A stretch of 64,000 nt of DNA, from the NCBI RefSeq assembly GCF_002256285.1, contig NZ_NKJE01000010.1, forward strand, positions 1 through 64,000. Reading direction: 5' to 3'. The translations under genes and the position numbers were made by a program. This document shows positions 1 through 7,798 of this stretch, piece by piece; the first letter of the stretch is position 1; every line of letters begins with the position of its first letter. The notes under the pieces were generated by a model. The model saw only the letters and a list, made by a program, of their open reading frames with translations. It made no database searches and had not been told where the DNA came from. The DNA comes from Flavobacterium sp. BFFFF1. GTDB taxonomy: Bacteria; Bacteroidota; Bacteroidia; Flavobacteriales; Flavobacteriaceae.

Positions 1-231
1 GTATTTCATTCCGGGTACACCATTAATGGCACGCTCCAATGGAATCAGGACCGCTTTGGTCATCAGTTCGCCGTTCGCACCTGGATATTCCGCGGTGATG
101 TTTACCTTAGGCGGTGAAATGGAAGGGAACTGTGTGACCGGTAATTTTGTAATCGCGAGCGCACCGAGAAAGGTGATGATCAGCGATATTACGATAGACA
201 GGACAGGCCTGTGTATGAATTTATTAAACAT
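1..231 (-). CDS. RND efflux transporter permease, N-terminal fragment (cut by window edge)
   Basis: The first 77 codons of a hydrophobe/amphiphile efflux (AcrB/MexB-type) inner-membrane pump are visible; the rest lies beyond position 1. The protein begins MFNKFIHRPVLSIVISLI, the usual opening of this family, with the first transmembrane helix at about residues 9-28, followed by the start of the periplasmic porter domain (ITKLPVTQFPSISPPKV). The ATG at 229-231 is the only sensible start. It lies 20 bp downstream of the adaptor gene on the same strand, so the two are almost certainly one operon. In the family, this subunit uses the proton gradient to export drugs, detergents or lipids through a tripartite complex. 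The substrate cannot be told from this fragment. Confidence 0.93.
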   Translation of the reverse strand, partial: MFNKFIHRPVLSIVISLIITFLGALAITKLPVTQFPSISPPKVNITAEYPGANGELMTKAVLIPLERAINGVPGMKY

Positions 232-251
232 TGTTTTGTTTTTTTGGATGG

Positions 252-1334
252 TTACTCGGCGGCGAGCCTTAAATGGGAGATCGCTTCTTTGGGCGCGACA
301 AATTTTGATTTGATCAGGTCATCGTCTTTCACACTCTGCACGCCTTCGAGCAGGATTTTGTCGTTTGCGGTCAGGCCGCTGCCCACGACATACAGATCCG
401 GCATTTCTCCCGATACCGTGATGTTTTTCGAACGCACCACATGGTCATTCCCCACGACAAACACATACACCTTATCCTGGATTTCATAGGTCGCTTTTTG
501 TGGAATCACAAGCGCATCGCGCAACGGAAGCTTGATCTGTACTTTGCCGGTTTCGCCGTTCCGGAGCAGTTTGTCCGGATTGGGGAACTTCGCGCGGAAC
601 GCAATGTTGCCCGTCTCACTGTCAAATTCCCCTTCAATCGTCTCCACATCACCTTTGTATGGTAAAGGCTGGTTGTTCGCCAAGATCAGGCCCACTTTTT
701 TGTCTCCGCGGTCCTTTACATTCGTTTGGTAATTCAGGTATTCCGGCTCTGAAACGTTGAAATACGCAAACATCTGGCTGTTGTCAGAAAGGCTGGTCAG
801 CAGTTCCCCTTCATCGATAAGGCTGCCCAGTTTATTGGGTATGCGGTCTATGGTTCCTGCGAACGGCGCCCTGATCTCGGTAGCCGCCAGGTGAAACTTT
901 GCGGTGGCCAGTTCTGCTTTCGCCTGGTCGAGGCGGGCTTGGGCCATGGCTAATTCGTTTTTAGAGACAATATTCTTGTCGGCAAGCAGCTTTGTATTCT
1001 GCAGTTCGATTTCGGCAGCTTTTTTCTCCGCTTCCACCTTTTGTGTTTCCGCTTCATACATTTTGGGCACGATGCGGAACAGCAGCTGCCCGGCTTTCAC
1101 CGACTGCCCTTCATCAACGTAAATGTCCTGGAGAAATCCTTTTTCGAGGGCACGGATTTCAATATTTCTAACCGACTTGATTTGGGAGACATATTCCTTT
1201 GTAATGGAAGTGTCGACAACCATAGGATTGGTTACCGCGTAGCTGCCGGCTTCTTTTTTTGCTTCTTTTTTGGACGTACAACTGCTTAGCAACAATAAAG
1301 CGATGGCGCCCATAGATATGGCGATTCTTGTCAT
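252..1334 (-). CDS. RND efflux periplasmic adaptor (membrane fusion protein), lipoprotein
   Basis: This 360-residue protein bridges the inner-membrane pump and an outer-membrane channel in a tripartite efflux complex. The ATG at 1332-1334 gives a lipoprotein signal peptide (MTRIAISMGAIALLLLSSC) with the lipidated Cys at residue 19; a longer reading to 1406 would bury this signal and was rejected. The barrel/lipoyl half-motif GFLQDIYVDEGQSVKAGQLL is followed by a coiled-coil hairpin rich in Ala, Glu and Lys, the second lipoyl half (LAATEIRAPFAGTIDRI) and the beta-barrel and membrane-proximal domains. It is encoded directly upstream of the RND permease on the same strand. No regulator or outer-membrane factor is visible; the latter may lie beyond position 1. 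Confidence 0.93.
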   Translation of the reverse strand: MTRIAISMGAIALLLLSSCTSKKEAKKEAGSYAVTNPMVVDTSITKEYVSQIKSVRNIEIRALEKGFLQDIYVDEGQSVKAGQLLFRIVPKMYEAETQKVEAEKKAAEIELQNTKLLADKNIVSKNELAMAQARLDQAKAELATAKFHLAATEIRAPFAGTIDRIPNKLGSLIDEGELLTSLSDNSQMFAYFNVSEPEYLNYQTNVKDRGDKKVGLILANNQPLPYKGDVETIEGEFDSETGNIAFRAKFPNPDKLLRNGETGKVQIKLPLRDALVIPQKATYEIQDKVYVFVVGNDHVVRSKNITVSGEMPDLYVVGSGLTANDKILLEGVQSVKDDDLIKSKFVAPKEAISHLRLAAE

Positions 1335-1467
1335 GATAATAAAAATGAAATGGTGGAATTTAAATGTTGAGATTAATGTTTGCCGATGGTACAAATGGCA
1401 ACGCATCCCAAGACGGGTGCATGTTATGGCATTTGGGCCATCAGCGAAAATCAGGAAACATCACATT

Positions 1468-1851
1468 TCAAATCCGCAACACCCGAATCGTAATGTAAAT
1501 AGGGGAGTAGCTGCCAAGCGGCGTGAAGGTAAAATCCCGTTTGCAGGAATTGGGGATGGCGATGGCCTGCAGCTTGCGATAGACCAACCCAAAGGACGGA
1601 TACGGTTCCGCAGAAGGCAGTTTGGTTATCGCGCGGTAATTGCGGTCACCGGAAGTCTGGTTTTCTTCATTGAAATCCGAATCGTTGTCTTCAAAAAAAG
1701 TATCCTGGTGGTCGGTATCGTTTAAAAGATGTTGCTTTGGCTCGACCTTTTCCGATGCAATGGACGCCTCGCGGTATAAGTTACCGCTGGGATGGGCTCC
1801 CTTAGACACCAGGGAAAACAATAACGCGAATAAAATTACAAAAGTCCTCAT
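1468..1851 (-). CDS. Small secreted protein of unknown function
   Basis: This 127-residue protein is not recognised. It starts with a signal peptide (MRTFVILFALLFSLVSKGAH) and then has an acidic, low-complexity stretch around residues 40-70, rich in Asp, Glu and Asn. The C-terminal half (YPSFGLVYRKLQAIAIPNSC) looks better ordered. It lies 133 bp upstream of the efflux adaptor on the same strand, so it may be cotranscribed or simply a neighbour. The signal peptide and the absence of a better frame support it as a gene. No function is proposed. Confidence 0.7.
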   Translation of the reverse strand: MRTFVILFALLFSLVSKGAHPSGNLYREASIASEKVEPKQHLLNDTDHQDTFFEDNDSDFNEENQTSGDRNYRAITKLPSAEPYPSFGLVYRKLQAIAIPNSCKRDFTFTPLGSYSPIYITIRVLRI

Positions 1852-2011
1852 ACCGGAGCCAAAGTTAAAAAAAGTTTATATAGAATGAATTTTGGCGGTT
1901 TTTTTTAAGAAAAAATTATGCGAAAACGTTTTCACATTCCTCGTGTTTAAGCATTGTATGATAATATAAATAAAAAGAATCCAATCGCATACGGTACGTC
2001 CATTATAACCG

Positions 2012-2019
2012 TAATTTTG
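2012..2019 (+). promoter_or_regulatory. -7 promoter element for the ABC exporter
   Basis: TAATTTTG matches the Bacteroidota -7 consensus TAnnTTTG and lies 22 bp before the exporter start at 2042. No clear -33 TTTG is seen at the usual 19-21 bp spacing. Confidence 0.5.
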
Positions 2020-2041
2020 CATCCAAAAATTATAAGCCTGT

Positions 2042-3790
2042 ATGCAAATATTATTCTCTTACATTAAAACCCATAAATCGCTGTTGTTTTTCGCACTGCT
2101 GCTTGCGGCGATAAACCAATGTTTTTCTTTGTGTGATTCGATCATCATCGGGAAACTGATGAACCAATGCGGCGTGGGCGTAGCCAATTTTCACCGTGAC
2201 TTTAATTATTTCACCAGGGTGGTACTCGGATGGCTTGCACTGTCTGTCGGTGCGGCCATGGTCTCGCGTATTGCCAAGAACTTCCAGGATTACTTTACGA
2301 ACATCATCATCCAGCGCACGGGCGCCCAAATGTATACTGACGGCATCCGCAAAGCGCTCCAGCTTCCATTCCAGGAATTTGAAGACCAGCGTAGCGGCGA
2401 AACGCTCGGCAAACTGCAGAAAGTCAAAATTGACTGCGAAAAGTTTATCACGCTGTCGATATCGCTGATTTTCCAGTCGGTAGTGGGTGTTATTTTCGTG
2501 GTTGTTTATGCGATCAATATCCACTGGCTGCTTGGCCCGATATTCTTGGCAACCGTACCGGTCATTGCTTTTATCAGTTCGTTCCTGGGTAAAAAGATCA
2601 AGAAGGTGTCGCGGGAAATCCTCGGGGAGACGACGGCTTTGGCGGGTGCTACTACCGAATCGCTGCGCAACATCGAGCTTGTGAAAAGCCTTGGGCTGAC
2701 GCAACAGGAAGTAAACCGGCTGAATTCGACGACAACCAAGATTCTTGGCCTTGAGCTCAAGAAGGTGCGTTACATCCGTTCGCTGAGTTTCTTCCAGGGT
2801 ACGACGGTGCATTTCATGCGTACGAGCCTGGTCTTTGCGTTGTATTTGTTTATCTTTTATGACATTATTAAGCCAGGCGATTTAATCACGCTGATGTTTT
2901 TCTCCTTTTTCCTATTCAACCCATTGCAGGAATTGGGCAATGTTATAGCTACTTACAACGAGACGAAGGCGTCGATGGACAATTTCAGCAAACTGATGAA
3001 TTCTGAAAGCGAGGCGGTACCGTCACAGCCTGAAACGATTGGTATGATCGGCAGCCTGCGGTTTTCAAACATTTCGTTCAGGCACCTCAGCGCACAAACT
3101 TATGCTGTAAAGCAGATCTCTTTCGAAGCCAAAGCCGGCGAAACCATTGCTTTCGTAGGCCCTTCGGGAAGCGGAAAGACCACGCTTGTCAAATTGTTGG
3201 TCGGACTGTATAAGCCTAATGAAGGCCATATTTTTTATAACGAAAAAGATGCGAACGACATTGACCTGAACGAACTCAGGCAGCAACTGGGTTTTGTCAC
3301 ACAGGACGCGCAGTTGTTTTCCGGAACGATTAAAGACAACCTGCTCTTCGTAAAACCAGATGCCACCGATGAGGAGCTATACGACGTATTGAATAAGGCG
3401 GCCTGTGACAACCTGTTGAAACGCGCAGAGAATGGGCTGTACACGACCATCGGCGAAGGCGGTATCAAAGTATCGGGCGGTGAAAAACAGCGGCTTTCAA
3501 TTGCACGCGCATTGTTGCGTCACCCGAGGTTGCTGTTGTTTGACGAAGCTACTTCTGCGCTGGATTCCATTACCGAAGAAGAAATTACGCAGACCATCAG
3601 GAACATTTCGTCAAAACAAAACCAGATTACGGTGTTGATTGCACACCGGCTTTCGACAATTATGCACGCCGACAGGATCTATGTGCTCGAACAGGGCAAC
3701 ATTATAGAACAGGGAAGGCATGAGGATTTGCTAAACGAGAAAGGATTGTACTACGCGATGTGGAGACAGCAAATCGGGGAAAGGAAGTAA
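2042..3790 (+). CDS. ABC exporter with fused membrane and ATPase domains
   Basis: This 582-residue half-transporter has the MsbA/multidrug exporter architecture. An N-terminal six-helix membrane domain (about residues 10-300) is followed by an ATPase domain (about 335-580). Walker A is GPSGSGKTT at residues 373-381, the signature VSGGE at 477-481, Walker B LLLFDEATSALD from about 497, and the H-loop is in IAHRLST. It is expected to work as a homodimer in the cytoplasmic membrane and export a hydrophobic or peptide substrate; the substrate is unknown. It stands alone, with its own promoter-like element upstream and a hairpin terminator downstream. Confidence 0.93.
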   Translation: MQILFSYIKTHKSLLFFALLLAAINQCFSLCDSIIIGKLMNQCGVGVANFHRDFNYFTRVVLGWLALSVGAAMVSRIAKNFQDYFTNIIIQRTGAQMYTDGIRKALQLPFQEFEDQRSGETLGKLQKVKIDCEKFITLSISLIFQSVVGVIFVVVYAINIHWLLGPIFLATVPVIAFISSFLGKKIKKVSREILGETTALAGATTESLRNIELVKSLGLTQQEVNRLNSTTTKILGLELKKVRYIRSLSFFQGTTVHFMRTSLVFALYLFIFYDIIKPGDLITLMFFSFFLFNPLQELGNVIATYNETKASMDNFSKLMNSESEAVPSQPETIGMIGSLRFSNISFRHLSAQTYAVKQISFEAKAGETIAFVGPSGSGKTTLVKLLVGLYKPNEGHIFYNEKDANDIDLNELRQQLGFVTQDAQLFSGTIKDNLLFVKPDATDEELYDVLNKAACDNLLKRAENGLYTTIGEGGIKVSGGEKQRLSIARALLRHPRLLLFDEATSALDSITEEEITQTIRNISSKQNQITVLIAHRLSTIMHADRIYVLEQGNIIEQGRHEDLLNEKGLYYAMWRQQIGERK

Positions 3791-3850
3791 TAAGATTACT
3801 TTTACACCCGGACGAAACGGCTAAAGCAACGCGGCGTTTCCTACACATAG

Positions 3851-3905
3851 ATAAACCCGATACGGTATTTGAGCAGGCTCATTTATCGTATCGGGTTTTA
3901 TTTTT
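3851..3905 (+). terminator. Intrinsic terminator after the ABC exporter
   Basis: A 14-bp stem (3851-3864 with 3887-3901) has a loop containing a small GAGC/GCTC inner hairpin and is followed by a T-rich tract, 60 bp after the exporter stop codon. The A-rich left side means it could also serve the convergent DoxX-like gene. Confidence 0.7.
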
Positions 3906-3947
3906 GGTGAACAATGCCATTAGGCGTGCGGATTTGGTAGTTTCCGT

Positions 3948-4364
3948 TTAGCCGACGACCCGTTTGTCTTTCGCAACGAAGCGTGCAAAGCCCATTAATG
4001 CGCCACACACCATAATGTTCCTGAATACGTTGACCATTTCGAGTTCCTTTTCCCGGGCAAGGTTATCGGCCATCATGGCGGTATCCAATTCGCTTCCCAT
4101 AGCCCGTGGCAGGTGCACTATGAATGCCATTAAAATGACGTACAATGCCATCAGCGTGTAGGCCAATTTATCATATTTACCGGTAAGCGCACTAATGATA
4201 AATGCTACTATAAACACAGCCGTGAGGTAATTCAGGAAATAAGGAAAGGGCAAATAATCGGGCACGAAGGCCGCACCGACATCGGGCTTGCTCAGGTGTA
4301 GTCCCACATACATCAGGAAGGAAATCGGGAACAGCCATTTTCCAATGTCTAATATCCTGTCCAT
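3948..4364 (-). CDS. DoxX-like small integral membrane protein
   Basis: The 138-residue protein has four predicted membrane segments (about residues 8-25, 42-60, 66-85 and 112-130), matching the size and layout of DoxX-like proteins. These are linked in other bacteria to redox or thiol stress, but their biochemical role is poorly defined. A polar stretch around residues 90-108 separates the last two helices. It starts 5 bp after the YCII-domain gene and must be cotranscribed with it, probably as the last gene of the crp - YCII - DoxX unit. The family assignment rests on topology and general sequence character only. Confidence 0.65.
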   Translation of the reverse strand: MDRILDIGKWLFPISFLMYVGLHLSKPDVGAAFVPDYLPFPYFLNYLTAVFIVAFIISALTGKYDKLAYTLMALYVILMAFIVHLPRAMGSELDTAMMADNLAREKELEMVNVFRNIMVCGALMGFARFVAKDKRVVG

Positions 4365-4369
4365 AGCGT

Positions 4370-4720
4370 TTAAATTGGAAAAGGAACAAGCGCCCTGATT
4401 TCTACGCTACTCTCCGGATACTTCAGGATAGGGCAGGATTTCGCCCATTCCTCTACTTCTTCAGGAGTATCTGATTTGGCAGTTAAATAGCCTGATACCA
4501 GTACTGAATTGGGCGCTTTGTATGGGCCACTTTCGTTTTCGTCGGCTTTGACCACCGTAGCATCGTATACCATGGGTGCTGTTGAAACCAATTTTCCCTG
4601 GACGGCAATGTTTCCGATCCATGCCTGCCAGCGGGGCATATCCTCGGCCATGTCCTGTGTTGTTGCAAGGTAGCCTTCCGGGGCGCTTGCATTCCTGAAT
4701 AATAAAAGATACTCTGTCAT
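4370..4720 (-). CDS. YCII-related domain protein
   Basis: This 116-residue protein opens MTEYLLLFRN and has the compact ferredoxin-like fold sequence of the YCII/DGPF group (EYLLLFR near the start, LVSGYLTAKSDTPEEVEEWA near the end). Such proteins are often annotated as sigma-factor-associated, but their activity is largely unknown. The ATG at 4718-4720 was chosen because the family starts with this strand; the 24 codons upstream would add unrelated sequence. It lies between a Crp-type regulator (76 bp upstream) and a DoxX-like gene (5 bp downstream), so it probably belongs to a stress-response unit. Confidence 0.8.
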   Translation of the reverse strand: MTEYLLLFRNASAPEGYLATTQDMAEDMPRWQAWIGNIAVQGKLVSTAPMVYDATVVKADENESGPYKAPNSVLVSGYLTAKSDTPEEVEEWAKSCPILKYPESSVEIRALVPFPI

Positions 4721-4796
4721 TTGATAAAGTTTTAATTGTTGAACAACACAAAATTCAAGAATTAAAACCTGCTGGTTCTTGACAAATGTCAATGTT

Positions 4797-5366
4797 TTAA
4801 AGCCTCGTTTTCAATCGGCTGAAAGTTTCCTGTGAGATGCCAAGATATGAAGCAATTAATTTGCTTGACAACCTGCTCATGAGTTTTGGACGGTAATCCA
4901 TGAGCCACTTAATCCGTTCCAAAGCCGACAACGACACGAATGTATTTATCCTGTATACCGAATTGGCATAGGAAGCTTCCAGAATTTGTTTGTAAACCTT
5001 ATCGAACTGCGGAATCGTTTCCATCATCAGGGCGAAAGACTGCCGGTCAATGGCAAACAAATCTGATGGCTCGACCGCCCTTATATTTTCGGTTGCAGGC
5101 AGCTGACCGCCAAAACTGATTAATTCTGCGCACCAGTTGTCTTCGGTGATGATATCCCTGGTGGTTTCGTTCCCGTCGCTGTCCAATGTATATACCTGGA
5201 GGCAGCCTGAAGCGATAAAATATACGTACTGGCACACATCGCCCTGGACCAACAACGGCTCATTTCGTTTTGCCTTCACGTATTTGAAAGTTGCCAAAAC
5301 GGTTTCAAGGTTTTCGATGTCATCACCCAGGCGGGCAATGATGTGTTGGCGTAGCGTGTTGATCAT
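4797..5366 (-). CDS. Crp/Fnr-family transcriptional regulator
   Basis: The 189-residue protein has an N-terminal cyclic-nucleotide-binding-type beta-roll (about residues 10-120, with EPLLVQGDVCQYVYFIASGC) and a C-terminal helix-turn-helix (about 145-189, with SKLIASYLGISQETFSRLK). The beta-roll lacks an obvious canonical cAMP phosphate-binding motif, so the ligand may not be cAMP. It heads a minus-strand run followed by the YCII and DoxX-like genes, which are its most likely targets, as is common for this regulator type in Bacteroidota. The downstream spacer is 76 bp, so the two following genes may also have their own promoter. Confidence 0.9.
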   Translation of the reverse strand: MINTLRQHIIARLGDDIENLETVLATFKYVKAKRNEPLLVQGDVCQYVYFIASGCLQVYTLDSDGNETTRDIITEDNWCAELISFGGQLPATENIRAVEPSDLFAIDRQSFALMMETIPQFDKVYKQILEASYANSVYRINTFVSLSALERIKWLMDYRPKLMSRLSSKLIASYLGISQETFSRLKTRL

Positions 5367-5545
5367 GACAAAGTTTTATACCGTGACGATAACGGATGGC
5401 AAATCATTTTATCTCTGGATTGGTCAACCCAACGATACTGTTTTAAATGCGAATGTATAAAAGTTGTTTTAATTTGTTATCATTTGAAAGGCTGTTGTTA
5501 CAAAGAGCTGCGAAAATTGCAGATATCGGGTGCAGTAGCCCAATG

Positions 5546-6475
5546 TCACTCCGAAAAAGACTCATACCATCCAAAGCGCTCGTCGACGATCGTTTGTTTG
5601 TTTTCACGAAGGTATTGCAGGTAAGCTTCTGCCACCGGCCCATGCTTCTTCGCTTTAGGCCAAATCAGGCTCCAAGTGGTCCGGATGGGTAGGTTTTTGG
5701 TCGGGATGATCTTCAGTTCGCCATTGTTCAGCTCATTTTTCAAGCCAATCAGCGGCATGATAGAAATACCAATGCCCGCAAGCAGCGCCTGTTTCAAAGC
5801 CTCATTCGACGTAAGCTGCAGCTTCTTATGGACCGGAATATTATTCCTGAGCAGGTACTGTTCCATGGTTTGCCGTGTGCCTGAGCCATCCTCCCGAAAG
5901 ATGATCGTGGATTTGCCATAAATTTCTACAGGATTTTCGGTGTCGGAAACTTGGTAATCATGATTTCCTACCAGATAGAGCTTATTGGGTAAAAGATCCA
6001 GCTTTTCGATTTCCGGCTTTTTCGGAAGCAGGGAAACCAGGCACAAATCCACTTCGTTACTTTCCAGGCTCTCTATGACATTGCGCTTATTGGTCACATC
6101 CATGATGAGTTCGACATGCGGGTGAAGCTTTAGAAAGTCGCCGAGGAAATGAGGCATCACGTATTTTCCCGTCGACACCACGGCCAGCTTTAAACGGCCC
6201 GCTAACTGCCCTTTGTAATTACCGGTTTTGTAATTAATGGCATAGACCTGCTCGAGAATGGTGTTGGCAGCGGAGGCAATCTCACGCCCAAAATCGGTGA
6301 CAAATATTTTCCGGCCAACGACTTCCGTCAACGGAACGTCAAACTGTGCCTGGAAGTTCCTCAGCTGTATGGAGACGGCCGGCTGTGTAAGGTTGAGTAT
6401 CTCGGAGGCCTTCGTAACGCTTCCGGTCTCGGCAATCCTGGCAAATATTTCGAGCTGATGCAAGGTATAATTCAT
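5546..6475 (-). CDS. LysR-family transcriptional regulator of the inorganic-carbon cluster
   Basis: The 309-residue protein has a LysR N-terminal winged helix (residues 1-60: LHQLEIFARIAETGSVTKAS, LTQPAVSIQLRNFQ) and a periplasmic-binding-protein-like effector domain (about 90-295). It resembles the CysB/CbbR/CmpR branch, whose members control sulfur or CO2 fixation and bicarbonate uptake genes. It is divergent from the exported carbonic anhydrase, with 87 bp between the start codons, and that spacer has overlapping promoter elements for both directions. Control of the carbonic anhydrase - SbtA operon is therefore likely. The effector is unknown; alpha-ketoglutarate or phosphorylated sugars serve this role in CbbR/CmpR. 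Confidence 0.92.
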   Translation of the reverse strand: MNYTLHQLEIFARIAETGSVTKASEILNLTQPAVSIQLRNFQAQFDVPLTEVVGRKIFVTDFGREIASAANTILEQVYAINYKTGNYKGQLAGRLKLAVVSTGKYVMPHFLGDFLKLHPHVELIMDVTNKRNVIESLESNEVDLCLVSLLPKKPEIEKLDLLPNKLYLVGNHDYQVSDTENPVEIYGKSTIIFREDGSGTRQTMEQYLLRNNIPVHKKLQLTSNEALKQALLAGIGISIMPLIGLKNELNNGELKIIPTKNLPIRTTWSLIWPKAKKHGPVAEAYLQYLRENKQTIVDERFGWYESFSE

Positions 6476-6499
6476 AATAATATTTTATAGATATCATTT

Positions 6500-6507
6500 C
6501 AAATATA
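6500..6507 (-). promoter_or_regulatory. -7 promoter element of the LysR regulator gene
   Basis: Read on the minus strand this is TATATTTG, a perfect TAnnTTTG match 24 bp before the regulator ATG. It overlaps the region upstream of the carbonic anhydrase promoter, so the regulator may repress its own gene when bound here. Confidence 0.5.
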
Positions 6508-6533
6508 AATAAAAATTAATGAATTACGCCCTG

Positions 6534-6541
6534 TAGCTTTG
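6534..6541 (+). promoter_or_regulatory. -7 promoter element of the carbonic anhydrase - SbtA operon
   Basis: TAGCTTTG matches TAnnTTTG 21 bp before the ATG at 6563. No -33 TTTG lies 19-21 bp upstream; that space is AT-rich with a short palindrome around 6487-6497. A missing -33 box fits a promoter that depends on an activator such as the divergent LysR protein. Confidence 0.5.
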
Positions 6542-6562
6542 CTGCAACTTAAAATAACATTT

Positions 6563-7309
6563 ATGAAGAAAATTGTATTTATTGCCGTTGCATGGTTGGT
6601 GTGCCAGAATAATCTCGGTGCACAGACCCGATCGAAAAAGACAGAAAGCGAACCTGTTTTCAATTATGAAGGCTGTGTTTCTGCACGGGATTCTGCGTAT
6701 GCAAATCCGCGAATTGCCATCGACGTCCTCATGGAGGGCAACAAACGTTTCGTGGCCGGAAAAGCACAGAAACCAAGGCAGGACAAGTACACCGTTAAAA
6801 GCCTTGAAAAAGGGCAACACCCCTTTGCGGTAATTGTTGGATGTTCCGATTCGCGGGTGCCGAACGAACTCATATTTGATCAGGGGTTTGGGGATTTATT
6901 TATCATCCGGACAGCGGGCCAGGTCGCTGCAGATGCTTCGTATGCGAGCATGGAATTTGCCACATTGAAACTCGGGACCAAACTCATTGTGGTGATGGGA
7001 CATACCGAGTGTGGGGCGGTGGCCGCAAGCTTGTCCGGCGACACGCATCTGCCCGGACACCTTAATACCCTTACAGCTGCTATTCGGCCGGCGGTATTGA
7101 AATCACAAGAGCTTTCTGGCAACCCTTTAGACAATGCTGTGCGCCAGAATGTGATCGACCAGGTGAATGCCTTAAGAAAACTGGCACCCATACTGGACGA
7201 AAAATTCAAAACGGGCGAGCTGTTGATTGTCGGGGCGGTCTATGACATCCATACTGGTAAAGTAACGTTCCTTGAGCAGACCATCGCCGACCTGCCTGTT
7301 TCAAAGTAA
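6563..7309 (+). CDS. Exported beta-class carbonic anhydrase
   Basis: This 248-residue enzyme interconverts CO2 and bicarbonate. The ATG at 6563 gives a signal peptide (MKKIVFIAVAWLVCQNNLGA, cut near residues 20-21); a start at 6539 would place hydrophilic residues before it. The zinc ligands and active-site pair of the beta class are present: CSDSR (Cys94, Asp96, Arg98) and HTEC (His147, Cys150). The domain is full length (about residues 48-245). Export to the periplasm is less common for this class than cytoplasmic location. It is the first gene of a tight operon ending with an SbtA-type bicarbonate permease, so it probably makes bicarbonate from CO2 outside the inner membrane for import. 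Confidence 0.93.
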   Translation: MKKIVFIAVAWLVCQNNLGAQTRSKKTESEPVFNYEGCVSARDSAYANPRIAIDVLMEGNKRFVAGKAQKPRQDKYTVKSLEKGQHPFAVIVGCSDSRVPNELIFDQGFGDLFIIRTAGQVAADASYASMEFATLKLGTKLIVVMGHTECGAVAASLSGDTHLPGHLNTLTAAIRPAVLKSQELSGNPLDNAVRQNVIDQVNALRKLAPILDEKFKTGELLIVGAVYDIHTGKVTFLEQTIADLPVSK

Positions 7310-7317
7310 CACATCAT

Positions 7318-7548
7318 ATGGAAAAGTTAAGACACTATTTTAAGGACCTGGCACAAAAGCGCGATGGCAAGCCAAAGTATTATTTTTTCGCGGCACTGAT
7401 AGCGATTACCGGCATACTAATCGAACTTTCGCTGTTCATGCAATTTATACATCCGGGCATCCTTGCCGAAAGGGCGGTCACAGCCTTATCTATTATTACT
7501 TCATTAACCCTTTTAAAAATCATAACCCAAAATGGACAAGAACATTAA
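7318..7548 (+). CDS. Small two-helix membrane protein in the carbonic anhydrase - SbtA operon
   Basis: The 76-residue protein has two predicted membrane helices (about residues 22-43 and 50-70) and a basic N-terminus (MEKLRHYFKDLAQKRDGKPK), predicting a cytosolic N-terminus. It is not recognised. It starts 8 bp after the carbonic anhydrase stop and overlaps the next gene by 17 bp, which argues strongly for cotranslation and for a role in the same process. It could be a transporter subunit or an anchor for another operon product; nothing in the sequence decides this. Confidence 0.8.
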   Translation: MEKLRHYFKDLAQKRDGKPKYYFFAALIAITGILIELSLFMQFIHPGILAERAVTALSIITSLTLLKIITQNGQEH

Positions 7549-7798
7549 ACTTATTGATGGCGTTTTCAGCGCCGAAGATGCACGTGAAGTTATCGGCAGC
7601 CTGCTGCAATTCAAAATCACCTTTCATGAAAAGAAGAATTTCAGTAATGAAATACGGACCGGAACTGGAGACCATCATTCTGTTCTGCGGATTCAGGAAT
7701 TGAAAACCATGCAACTTGATTTTGACAAGTTTCTGCATGGGGTTGACCCCGTAGCCGAGTTTGAGGTATTCGCCGAAATTACGCTTCACAAAAAATGA
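7532..7798 (+). CDS. Conserved-looking small cytosolic protein of unknown function (SbtA operon)
   Basis: The 88-residue protein has no signal peptide or membrane helix. It opens MDKNIKLIDGVFSAEDAREV, then has a central amphipathic segment (KNFSNEIRTGTGDHH) and a C-terminal strand-rich end (FEVFAEITLHKK). Similar small proteins seem to occur widely in Bacteroidota, but I cannot name a family. It overlaps both neighbours, by 17 bp at its start and 4 bp at its end. In cyanobacteria the gene beside sbtA encodes SbtB, a small PII-like regulator of the permease. This protein is near that size but shows no PII signature, so any equivalence is speculation. Confidence 0.8.
   Translation: MDKNIKLIDGVFSAEDAREVIGSLLQFKITFHEKKNFSNEIRTGTGDHHSVLRIQELKTMQLDFDKFLHGVDPVAEFEVFAEITLHKK

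Noticed and set aside
2051..2812. 253-codon minus-strand ORF opposite the ABC exporter
   Set aside because: It lies entirely within the exporter gene, has an Arg/His/Gln-rich composition and no recognisable domain, and is explained as an antisense shadow.
5047..5460. Short ORFs on both strands overlapping the Crp-family gene
   Set aside because: They sit within or across a solid regulator gene and its promoter and have no domain or start support.
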